Shown here: in pieces, positions 5,420 to 13,606 of the stretch
Position numbering within the stretch: position 1 is the first letter of the stretch
Layout: each line of letters opens with the position of its first letter
Assembly: GCA_022592445.1 (NCBI GenBank)
Contig: JABYQR010000624.1
Coordinates: forward strand, 1 to 15,800
Reading direction: 5' to 3'
DNA: 15,800 bases
Source: Cytidiella melzeri
Lineage: Eukaryota > Basidiomycota > Agaricomycetes > Polyporales > Irpicaceae
Translations under genes and position numbers: made by a program
The notes under the pieces: generated by a model
Database searches by the model: none
What the model saw: the letters and a program-made list of their open reading frames with translations, nothing else
What the model was told of the DNA's origin: nothing

Positions 5420-6667
5420 ATGGATCCCAACCAGCCCGCCGCCCCTGCTGCCCCAGCTGCCCCAGTCGCCAACCTGAGCCAGCAAGACGTCCTGAATATA
5501 TTGGGCGTCTTGACACAAAGGATGGTAGACCTGACCAATCAGGTGGCTGCACTTGCAGCTGCACAGACACCAGCGGTTGCTGCTGCTACCCACGCTTCTC
5601 GGGAAAGAAGTATCGTAGAAAAACCGGTTTCCTTTAAAGGAAAAACATCGTCAGAAGCAAGGCTCTTCCGGCACGCCTTCATAGTCTGGGCCCAGAATCA
5701 GGGCAAGGCTTTCTTCCAGCAAGACGCACAGGGACAAGTCCGGCTGGACAACAACGGCGCAAGGATCTTTGATCCTCATAAACTCATCACTAGCGCCTTG
5801 TCTTTCATGCAGGAAGACGCCGCTGATTGGGCTCGCCCTCACATCGAGGAGTTGGCCAATAGTAAACCAGCATTTGGAAATAGCTGGGATACGTTCATCG
5901 AGGCTTTCAAAGCCAAATTCGAGCCTATAGATGCTGTCATGGAGGCCAAGACGAAGATCGCCAACATGAAGCAAGGCAACAAGACCTTCGCCGCCCACAT
6001 CTCGGAATTCGAGACTTGGGCCCCTCGCACTGGCTGGAGCCAGCAGGACCTCTTCGATCGTCTCAAGTCGAGCTTGAGCACCGAGTACTTGCAACGTGTC
6101 TCGTACTTTCAAACCCGTGCCGCCACCTATGACGCACTCAAAGACCAATGCAAAGCGGTCGATGCTCAACTTGCCGATCTTCGCAACAGCACCGGCAAGG
6201 TCATGGTGGACAGTTCGTCGGGACATGGCAAGTCCCACCAGCAAGCGTTCCGCGACCCCAATGCGATGGAGATTGACGCATCCCGTTTCTCCGCCTCGTT
6301 CGACTCGCTCTTTGCGGGTCTAGGCAAACAGGAGATCTTCCAGAAATGGAAGAAGGAGATGAGCAAGCGCTGCTCGGTTTGCGGATCTGAGAGTCACAAG
6401 AAGAGGGACTCGAAGCACCCCGATGACCCGGTCTGCAACCACTGCGGTGGCACCGGTCACTGGGGGGCAGTTTGCCTAAAACGGCTCCAAGGCGTCCCTA
6501 AGGGACAAAAGGTTGCCGCTACCTCGTCGACATCGTCGACTACCACTGCAGCCAAGCAAGACGCGTCCAATGACAAGGATGCTAAAATTGCTGCGCTCAA
6601 GGACATGCTTGACATCCAGAAGAAGCAAATGGATGAGATGGCAGCAAAAATTAATGCGGTTTTTTGA
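5420..6667 (+). CDS. gag: Gag of element B, zinc-knuckle capsid protein
   Basis: A complete 415-codon Gag that would form the cytoplasmic virus-like particle and package RNA. The ATG at 5420 is followed by an alanine/proline-rich segment and a short coiled coil (residues about 20-52). The retrotransposon gag domain covers about residues 75-250 (DAADWARPHIEEL, WDTFIEAFKAKFEP, FAAHISEFETWA). A CCHC knuckle, CNHCGGTGHWGAVC, lies near residue 340. Just before it CSVCGSESHKKRDS looks like a second knuckle whose last cysteine is serine. A short coiled coil (KIAALKDMLDIQKKQMDEM) closes the protein. The stop TGA overlaps a six-T run used as a probable frameshift site. There are no internal breaks, in contrast with pol. 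Confidence 0.93.
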   Translation: MDPNQPAAPAAPAAPVANLSQQDVLNILGVLTQRMVDLTNQVAALAAAQTPAVAAATHASRERSIVEKPVSFKGKTSSEARLFRHAFIVWAQNQGKAFFQQDAQGQVRLDNNGARIFDPHKLITSALSFMQEDAADWARPHIEELANSKPAFGNSWDTFIEAFKAKFEPIDAVMEAKTKIANMKQGNKTFAAHISEFETWAPRTGWSQQDLFDRLKSSLSTEYLQRVSYFQTRAATYDALKDQCKAVDAQLADLRNSTGKVMVDSSSGHGKSHQQAFRDPNAMEIDASRFSASFDSLFAGLGKQEIFQKWKKEMSKRCSVCGSESHKKRDSKHPDDPVCNHCGGTGHWGAVCLKRLQGVPKGQKVAATSSTSSTTTAAKQDASNDKDAKIAALKDMLDIQKKQMDEMAAKINAVF

Positions 6668-6701
6668 AGCGGACTCGTGACACAGCCGCAGCTGCGAGTC
6701 C
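6658..6701 (+). promoter_or_regulatory. Programmed -1 frameshift signal between gag and pol
   Basis: The last Gag codon TTT and the TGA stop lie in a run of six T (6660-6665), so the P-site tRNA can slip back one base and still pair perfectly. The -1 frame then reads TTG AAG CGG into pol. Six bases after the slippery heptamer (6658-6664) comes a hairpin: GGACTCG (6671-6677) pairs with CGAGTCC (6695-6701), and inside it CAGC (6683-6686) pairs with GCTG (6691-6694) around a CGCA loop. Slippery run, stop and spaced stem are the standard parts of -1 frameshifting. The frame change is seen; efficiency is unknown. Confidence 0.75.
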
Positions 6702-7512
6702 CCCAGATACCCTGTCCTTGCCTCCTTCGTCGTCCTCGTCTTCTGCCTCGTCTTCCTCGTGTACAACGTCTACTCCATGCCCGTCATCTACTATCTCCTC
6801 GTGTACTATATCGTCGCTAGATCGGTTATCGTCTCATTTCCGTGTACATGTACTAGTTAAAGGTCTGAATAGAAGCATTCGCGTTCCTGCTATGATCGAT
6901 TCAGGAGCCACGGCTTTATTCATCAGTCACCAGTTTGTCAAAAGCATAAGATTATTCAGCACCCGCTCGAAAGGGTCATCTCATTGCATAACATTGACGG
7001 AACTAAGAATAAAGCTGGCGGATTAACGCACTTCGTTCGCCTCACACTCACAGTCGGAGATCACACGGAAAAGGCAGAGTTTCTTGTCACGGACTTAGGA
7101 CCAGAAGACGTCATTCTTGGGCTACCATGGCTCAAGCGCGTAAACCCTACCGTAACTGGGAAAAAGGAGAAATGACAATTCCGAGCGGCTCGGAAGAATC
7201 TCCTAATGAACCTTTCCAGAAGGTTGAGGTAATCGCAAAGAACGTAGACAGTGGGTCAAAGCCGGTATTATCCAAGACACCACTGACGAAGTCTGGTGTA
7301 TGGCCGGCTTCACCTACTCTACTAAGCTTGCTGCCGAAGCAAACGAAGCTAAAGCTCAGCGCTCCTTCGAAGACATGTTCCATCAGAGTACACAGACACG
7401 CTAAAGTCTTCTCTGAAGAAGAGTCTAATCGGCTACCCCAGCATCAGCCCTGGGACCATTCGATTGATCTCAAACCAGACGCTCCTGAGACCATCAAATC
7501 GAAAGTTTACCT
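6664..7512 (+). pseudogene. pol: Pol of element B: protease and linker to RT
   Basis: Aspartic protease that would process Gag-Pol. It starts in the -1 frame after gag with a serine/proline-rich segment, then AMIDSGATALFI, with the catalytic aspartate codon at 6898-6900. The C-terminal part of the protease follows in the next frame (HNIDGTKNKAGGLTHF, EDVILGLPWLKRVNP). The linker to RT continues as NWEKGEMTIPSGSEES, WVKAGIIQDTTDEVW and HAKVFSEEESNRLP in successive frames. Frame changes lie near 6937 (an A-run), 7148, 7241, two between 7375 and 7400, and 7509. Each fits one missing base. The reading order is otherwise intact, so the parent gene was normal. Confidence 0.85.
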
Positions 7513-8388
7513 ATGCCCCTGAACGAACAAGCCGAGCTTGACAAGTTCATTCAGGAGAACCTATCAAAAGGTTACATTACGCCTTCTAAGTCTCCGATGG
7601 CTTCTCCGGTCTTCTTCATCAAAAAGAAGGATAACAAACTCCGACTTATTCAGGACTATCGAAAACTCAACGACATCACTGTGAAAAACCGCTACCCTCT
7701 ACCGCTTGCCACCGACATCATCAACAAGCTCAAGGGTGCAAAGATCTTCACCAAATTCGATGTTCGTTGGGGATATCACAATGTCCGCATCAAAGAAGGA
7801 GATGAGTACAAAGCGGCTTTCGTTACCAACCGAGGACTCTTCGAACCTAAAGTCATGTTCTTCGGTCTCACGAACTCACCCGCTACCTTCCAAGCTCTGA
7901 TGGACAACATCTTCGCCGACCTCGTGGCCGAGGGCAAGGTGGCTGTCTATCTAGATGACATCTTGATCTGGAGTAACAACCTGACAGAGCACCGCAAGGT
8001 TGTTCATGAAGTCCTCGAGCGACTTCAGCAGCACGATCTGTATCTTCGTCCGGAAAAGTGCGAGTTTGAGAAATCTGAGATCGAGTACCTTGGATTGATC
8101 ATTCGCGCCGGCGAAGTAGCTATGGACCCTGTCAAAGTCCAAGCAGTTTCTACGTGGCCCACACCCAAGAACCTCAAAGAAGTCAGAGGATTCATCGGGT
8201 TCGCCAACTTCTACCGCCGCTTCATTCAAGACTTCTCAAAGCACGCACGGCCTCTACACGACCTGACTAAGAAGGACGTACCGTTCGTCTGGGGTCCAGC
8301 ACAAGAGACTGCCTTCACGTTGCTAAAGAAGGCCTTTACCACTAAGCCTATCTTGGCAGTCTGGGACCCTGAACTCCCTACACGCTAG
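7513..8388 (+). pseudogene. pol: Pol of element B: reverse transcriptase domain
   Basis: RNA-dependent DNA polymerase copying the element RNA in the particle. All core motifs are in one open frame: LRLIQDYRKLNDIT, FDVRWGYHNVRI, MFFGLTNSPATFQALMD and the catalytic VYLDDILIW (Y-L-D-D codons 7948-7959). The thumb and connection follow (YLGLIIRAGEV, VRGFIGFANFYRRFI, FVWGPAQETAF). The ATG at 7513 is internal to the polyprotein and not a true start; the frame joins the upstream part by one missing C in TACC(C)TATG. It stops at 8386-8388 because a base is missing in CTCCC(C)TAC, after which YTLEVDASG continues in another frame. Within this segment no catalytic residue is lost. Confidence 0.92.
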
Positions 8389-8760
8389 AAGTCGATGCCT
8401 CGGGCTATGCGACCGGTGGAATCATCTCCCAGAAATCGAAGGAAGATGGATTCTACCACCCTATCGCCTACCGGTCCGCCTCTATGACTGAAGCAGAGCG
8501 TAACTACGAAATCTTTGATCGGGAGATGTTAGCAATCACCGAGGCTCTCAAAGATTGGCGCCACTACCTTGAGGGGCTCAAGGAACCGTTTGAGATCTGG
8601 ACAGATCATGCAAACCTGCAGTACTGGAAGACTGCCAACACCTCACTCGACGTCAAGCACGTTGGTCATTACTCTTGGCTGACTTCGACTTCGTGTTGGT
8701 ACACAAGCCCGGTAGTACCATGATACATGCTGATCCTCTCTCTCGTCTTCACTCACACGC
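8389..8760 (+). pseudogene. pol: Pol of element B: RNase H domain
   Basis: RNase H removes the RNA strand from the hybrid. LEVDASGYATGG, AERNYEIFDREMLAI, WTDHANLQYW and MIHADPLSRL carry the expected acidic residues D, E, D and D. The first three lie in one frame (through about 8645). A missing base near 8646 moves the end (RRQARWSLLLADFDF and on) to another frame. The part from 8389 to 8483 has no ATG but is continuous with the rest. Confidence 0.88.
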
Positions 8761-10130
8761 TGTCACGGACGAAGAAGACAACAAGGATCAGGTGGTACTG
8801 AAACCGGAACACTTCCGGATCCTCGCTACCAGTGCGCTCGCCACTGCTTCTCCACTCGAATCAAAGATCCGAGAATGCACGGAGCAAGAAGCAGAAGTCG
8901 CACAAGCTCTCGCTACCCTTCGCAAAAAGGGTCCTCGCAAACTTGTCGGCGGTTTACTCGAATGGGAAGAGAGTGACGGGCTCATCTATTACAAGGGAAA
9001 ACTCTACATCCCTAACAACAAAGAGCTCCGTCACGAAATCGTCAAATCTTGCCATGACACACCCGCGGCTGGTCATCCGGGCAAACACGGCACCATAGAG
9101 CTAGTCTCACGACACTATTGGTGGCCGAAGATGAATGCCTTCATCGAGACTTACGTACTAGGTTGTGATCGCTGCCAACGCTACAAGTCAGCTCCACACC
9201 CTAAAGCAGTACTACAGCCTCAGGAAACTCCGGCCGGACCTTGGGAACACGTCGGAGTAGATCTCATCACTCAGCTGCCACCCTCTAAGGGATTTGATTC
9301 GATCGCGGTCTACGTCGACCATTACTCCGATCAAACCACATCATCCCTACTACCACTAAGGTTAACGCTGAGGGGATTGCCGATCTACACTACAAGGAAG
9401 TATTCCGACTTCACGGCATTCCCAAGAAGGTGTTCTCTGACCGAGGACCCCAGTTTGCAGCGCGCTTCATGCGTGCGCTCTATCACCGCCTGGGCATAGA
9501 GACTGGTTTTACGACCGCCTATCATCCGCAAGGAAATGGCAAAGTCGAACGCAAAAACCAGGATATCGAACAGTATCTGCGTCTATTCTGTCAGCAACGA
9601 CAAGACGACTGGGTCGATCATCTGCCGGCGGCTGAGTTTGCACTCAACTCGCGAGTACATGCGGGTAACTCACAAACACCGTTTGAAGTCATCTACGGAT
9701 ATCGCCCCGACTTCACTATACCAGTTGGCAAGCGAAGCAATATCCCTTCACTCGATGAGCGCCTTGATAATATGGCTCGAGTACGAAAGGAGACCGAAGC
9801 AGCTCTTCGTCTAAGCAAAGAAAAGATGAAGCAACTTTACGAGTCTGAGAAGCGTTCTCCACGCGTCTTCCAAGTAGGGGACATGGTCTGGCTAAACGCT
9901 AAGAACGTCCAGATTCATCAGGCTACCCCTAAACTCGGTCCTCGACAGCTCGGCCCGTACAAGGTCATCGAACGCATTGGCGATCTCGATTACAAACTCG
10001 ATCTACCCAGCTATCTCCGAATCCACCCTGTCTTCCATATCAATCGTCTAAGTCCCTGGCACGACAACGGCAAAGACGTACCTCCACCTCCTGATCCTAT
10101 TGTCATAGACGGAGAAGAGCAGTACGTGTC
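8761..10130 (+). pseudogene. pol: Pol of element B: integrase
   Basis: Integrase joins the cDNA ends to the target. After a variable linker, the zinc-binding HHCC region is SCHDTPAAGHPGKHGT with YVLGCDRCQ. The DDE core has D in HVGVDLI, D in FSDRGPQF and E in NGKVERKNQ. The GPY/F module is LGPYKVIERIGDLDYKLDLP, followed by IHPVFHINRL. The frame changes near 9335 (one missing base in CAAACCAC), between VDHYSDQT and HIIPTTTK, and again by two bases at about 10126-10133 before the chromodomain. All catalytic residues survive. The terminal inverted bases TGTCA/TGACA of this element are its expected substrate. Confidence 0.9.
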
Positions 10131-10135
10131 GAAAA

Positions 10136-10459
10136 GTGCTAGACAGCAGGCTACACGGACGATGGAAGAAACTGCAATTCCTAGTCAAATGGGAAGGGTA
10201 TTCAGACGGACACAATAGCTGGGAACCAGTCGAAAACCTCGAGAATAGTCAAGAAGCGATTGACGACTTCTACAAAGCAAACCCCGGAGCGCCCCGGGTC
10301 ATCAAAGCTTCACTCTTCGCGGATCTCCGCTCGCACTTTCGGGAATTCAATACCCAGACCGACCCCGCTTTCCTTCGCACGATCTATCCATCTACATACG
10401 ATCTTAGCTGGGATGAAGGCAAACACATCGGTCTGGATATCTCAAGAACATCACACTGA
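10136..10459 (+). pseudogene. pol: Pol of element B: C-terminal chromodomain
   Basis: VLDSRLHGRWKKLQFLVKWEGY followed by NSWEPVENLENSQEAIDDFY is a chromodomain with the usual aromatic positions (Y and W of the EGY and SWEP motifs). Chromodomains at the end of integrase bind histone marks, commonly H3K9 methylation, and steer chromoviruses to particular chromatin. That fits the nested retroelement cluster in which this element lies. About 50 further residues, unlike any domain I know, run to the TGA at 10457-10459. The GTG at 10136 is not a start; the domain belongs to Pol, two inferred missing bases away. Confidence 0.88.
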
Positions 10460-10611
10460 CGGGTAACGTCGAGTCAACGACACCAGAAGGGGAGAAACTT
10501 CCTAGCATCCTTCTGACTAGACAATCGGGGCAATTCTGCTGAATCCCTGTAGACGGGTAGAAGACCTCTATCACCACAGCACAGTGATGCTTCGCGAGGA
10601 CGCTCGATTTT
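10460..10611 (+). other. 3' untranslated region of element B
   Basis: About 150 bp between the pol stop and the polypurine tract. No ORF or clear secondary structure is recognised. Confidence 0.7.
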
Positions 10612-10621
10612 AGGAGGGGGG
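10612..10621 (+). promoter_or_regulatory. Polypurine tract of element B
   Basis: AGGAGGGGGG, three bases before the 3' LTR. This is the RNase H-resistant primer for plus-strand DNA synthesis in LTR elements. Position and composition are typical. Confidence 0.88.
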
Positions 10622-10624
10622 TAA

Positions 10625-11380
10625 TGTCATGGATGGCCTGACTAGCCCTTAATTTTCGCAATTTACCTCTTGTTTTTATCTGTAAAACTCCGGGCTACAA
10701 CCTAGTTTCAATTCTCTCTGCATAAACTCCTTTGCACGTCTATTAAGCGCCCGTATCACGTGGCTTAGACGCTCCACACGGTCACATTACTTGCTACTAC
10801 GTCACACTGGCATGTGACTTAGCTTAAGTAAGACCACATGGCTACAAGCACATGGCTCAGCCCATAGCTAGGGTTTGACGTCATAGATACCGTCCACATG
10901 GGCTCCTTATTGTTCTTTCCCTATTGTTCTCTTTATGGAAGGATGTTCTCACAGGTGTGGGAATGGAATACAATAGTTGGTCTCCTTTTAGATAGATTCT
11001 CTCACGGGTAGAGTTCTTGGCAAGGTCTAGACAATAGCTATTGTTCTCCTTTAGGTAGTTCTTTTGTTCTTCGTTCACACGGCTTCTTGCAAAGCCTGCC
11101 CTCAACATGGTCTGTGCGCAGGTCCCTGAAGTCTATATATACTGCTGCATGTACGCTCCTAGCCCCCATCTCGACCTCTTGGTCTTTACTGGGCTAGGTA
11201 AGCAACCCCCTCTTGTACTACATAGCTGGTAGTCACAATACTAACTTGGTCTTTACTGGGCTAGATATCTGTGTAAGGTTTATAGCTGGTGAGAGCATTG
11301 TGCTATACGCCTGCCACCACCTCGTCGTCGTCTTCCACTCCGTGTCCCTAGTCGTTACGTCGAGCTCCGTCTCCGTGACA
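10625..11380 (+). repeat. 3' LTR of element B
   Basis: 756 bp, TGTCA to TGACA, nearly identical to the 5' LTR. By eye they differ at CTACTACG versus CTATCACG in U3 and by one C in the C-run after GTAAGCAA. TATA box at 11134-11141, CRE at 10876-10883, candidate intron at 11198-11264. The antisense 75-codon ORF is intact (10881-11108). Confidence 0.95.
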
Positions 11381-11385
11381 CTTGG
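11381..11385. repeat. Target-site duplication of element B (right copy)
   Basis: CTTGG, identical to 3734-3738 and directly after the 3' LTR. Confidence 0.95.
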
Positions 11386-12150
11386 TTAACTCTTTCTGTT
11401 TGACCGTTAGCCTGGGGATGATAGGCTGTAGTCATAGCGCCGGTGATGCCTAGCCGTTTGTACAACACTTGCATTACACCAGCTGCAAACTGAGGTCCTC
11501 TATCAGATATGAACTGTTGGGGAATACCATGGAGCCTGAACACTTCTTTGACGTGAAGGCTGGCTATGCCATCAGCTGTGACGGTAGACTGGGTTGGGAT
11601 TACATGTGTTTGCTTGCTGTACAAGTCTGTGTATACTGCAATCATGTCAAATCCATTGCTTTGCGGAAGGGGTCCGACTAAGTCTATGCCAACCACCTGC
11701 CAGGGTCCATCTGGTACTTCGATTGGCTGTATCGGAACAACAGGGTGCTGGGCCAGTTTGGTTTGCTGACATTTGTCACATCCGAGTACGTACTGTTCTA
11801 TGAATGATGCCATGCAAGGCTACCAATAATGCCATGTGACTAGTTCTGGGGTTGCATGTTTGCCAGGATGTCCTGCTGGTAACACATCATGGCATTGTCA
11901 TACAATCTCCCTGCAGACTTCTTGATCCTTTGGAATGTACAGCTTTCCTTTGTAGTACACCAATCTGTTGTCTTCCTCCCACTCAAGTCTGCCGTCAGTC
12001 AACTTTTGGGGCCCACCCTTCCTAAGTTTGGCTAGTCCCTGGACTACCTCTGCTTCTTGAATACTGATGTCCTTAATTTGCGACTCTGACGGATCTAACT
12101 CCGGAGTACTCGAGGCGGCTATTGTCTGGAATTATCCGGGTTTCAGTACA
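11381..12150 (-). pseudogene. pol: Element C integrase (HHCC and DDE core), interrupted
   Basis: The minus strand reads GRLEWEEDNRLVYYKGKLYIP, CHDVLPAGHPGKHAT, YVLGCDKCQQTK, then the core VVGIDLVGPLP, ISDRGPQFAAGV and YHPQANGQTERVNQ. HHCC and all three DDE residues are visible. Stops interrupt the zinc-binding region: TGA within EIV*QCHD (CGA to TGA) and TAG within HYW*P (TGG to TAG). The open part covers 11381-11813. The ATG at 11813 is internal. Element B cuts the gene right after VNQ, and the gene goes on at 3738. It is an older Ty3/gypsy copy of a family related to B (about half the residues shared by eye). Confidence 0.88.
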
Positions 12151-12842
12151 ACTTAATCTTTCCAGATAGTGACACCAATCTTGGAGAGCTCTGATGATAG
12201 CGAGCATTTCTCAATCATAGATCTCATAGTTCCATTCCACTTCGGCCATAGACTGGAACCGAAATGCTAGTGGGTGCCATTGTTTTTCCTCTAGTTTCTG
12301 CAGTAGAACTCCTCCAGTTGCAAAGCCAGATGCATCAACTTCAATACATGTGGGGCGGTCGGGTTCTCATGTGACTAGAATAGGTTCCTGAGTGAACACA
12401 TCTTTGAGCATCTGAAATGTGTTCTGCTGTGCTTCTCCCCACTTCCAAGATTGGTCTTTCTTGGTAAGACTGTGGAGGGGACGAGTATGCTGCGCAAATT
12501 CCTTGATGAAGTGTCGGTAAAAGTTGGCAAATCCAATGAAGCTGCATACATCACGGAGGTTCTGTAGTGCCGGCCAGTTGGTGATAGCTTCTATTTTACC
12601 TGAGTCCATACGGATCCTTCCGTTACCAATGATTAAACCTAGGTACTCAACTTGTGACTGTTCAAATTTGCATTTTTTGGGGCAAAGATACAAGTTGTTG
12701 GCTTCAAGTCGAGATAGTACCTCATGAACAATTTTCCGGTTTTCCGTAATGTCTGAACTGAAGATGAGGATGTCATCTAAGTACACCAAGACCTTTCCTT
12801 CTGCAATGAGAACAGCAAAGATAGCATTAGCAAGGCCGGCAA
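12151..12842 (-). pseudogene. pol: Element C RT palm/thumb and truncated RNase H
   Basis: The minus strand reads NAIFAVLIAEGKVLVYLDDILIF (catalytic YLDD codons at 12772-12783), VEYLGLIIGNGRIRMD, FIGFANFYRHFIKEF and KDQSWKWGEAQ, in frame from about 12842 to 12367. RNase H continues as IEVDASGFATGG and MAEVEWNYEIYD, then a TGA (from CGA) and EMLAI. After HYLERL the rest of RNase H is absent: the sequence jumps near 12152 to the VVLKPG linker, an internal deletion that removes the WTDH and ADPLSR motifs. RT upstream of NAIF (fingers and FGL motif) is missing at about 12842. Several arginines are C or H, consistent with CpG decay. Confidence 0.85.
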
Positions 12843-13606
12843 GCAGCAAGTACAATTCCAGAGGATTGAATGAAATATTACTTTTTGAGCAAGATTTGTA
12901 AGTAAACTTGGTGCTGGTAGAAGCCTGAACAAGTAATTTTATTGGGAATAGCTTTTCCAATGAGTAATGTATAGTAAGTTGGTGGTTTGTCCTCACTGGA
13001 GCACACAATCATTCGTGAAAAAACAGGGACTATGCTGTATTGTTTGAAGTGCAACAATGGGTGTGAGTACAGAATTGAAACAAGTTTATGGAGTAGAGCA
13101 TGGAGATGAAGATTGTTTGACATGCGTCTTCTTCTTAATGGTGTTGAACTATGTTAAATAGTCTAGATACAATGTGGTAAACTGCAGGAGCAGAGCTACA
13201 AGTGATTTTGTTATTGATAGCAAATTGAATAAATCATATAGCATGAAATAGTTAATTGCACCTGTGACTTTGTTATCACAAAGAACCTCAGTAAACAATT
13301 CTGTGCCTGGTAAGGACCTTGCCAAGCCATCTGGTCACCAATATTGACTGTATTACAGGCATTTGCTATTGGTGACACCTTTGATAGGCAACTTGATCTG
13401 GGATAAAGTGACTGTACTACAATTGATAAATTTGGTTGCGGGAACAGGAGCCATACATTGATAAAGATAGTCACTAATGGTAGCAAGGAGCTCCATCTAT
13501 CTTGCCATTAATCTTGTGCAGTGTTCACTGCTGATTCTAGAAAATTACTTGCTTCAAGAATGAAGGGCTTGAGGGTGTCTCATTGGATCAATTGCTGAAA
13601 CATGTT
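12843..13606. other. Non-coding AT-rich stretch right of element C
   Basis: About 760 bp where RT similarity has ended and no gene is supported on either strand; the short minus-strand ORFs look like chance. A perfect 10-bp inverted repeat (GTCACCAATA at 13334-13343 and TATTGGTGAC at 13367-13376) could form a hairpin with a 23-base loop. CpG is scarce. Whether this is an insertion that truncated C or simply the flanking DNA cannot be told. Confidence 0.5.

Larger units (their letters stand above)
3739..11380 (+). mobile_element. Element B: full-length Ty3/gypsy chromovirus (Tf1/sushi type)
   Basis: A complete 7642-bp LTR retrotransposon with flanking 5-bp duplications, LTRs of 755 and 756 bp, a self-priming site, pre-gag ORF, gag, pol ending in a chromodomain, and a polypurine tract. 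The domain order (protease, RT, RNase H, integrase, chromodomain) defines a chromovirus; self-priming points to the Tf1/sushi branch. The two LTRs differ at two adjacent bases (TC/CT at 3907-3908) and one C in a C-run, so the insertion is recent. Pol, however, is broken by many single-base frame changes, so this copy as printed could not make Pol. Confidence 0.95.

Noticed and set aside
5651..6244. Minus-strand ORF of 197 codons opposite gag
   Set aside because: It lies wholly within the conserved gag domain and looks like a shadow of its codon use; no known motif, and no matching feature in element A.
6900..7175. A second programmed frameshift inside protease
   Set aside because: The change near 6937 fits loss of one A from an A-run, is one of many similar changes in pol, and has no stop or stem arrangement.
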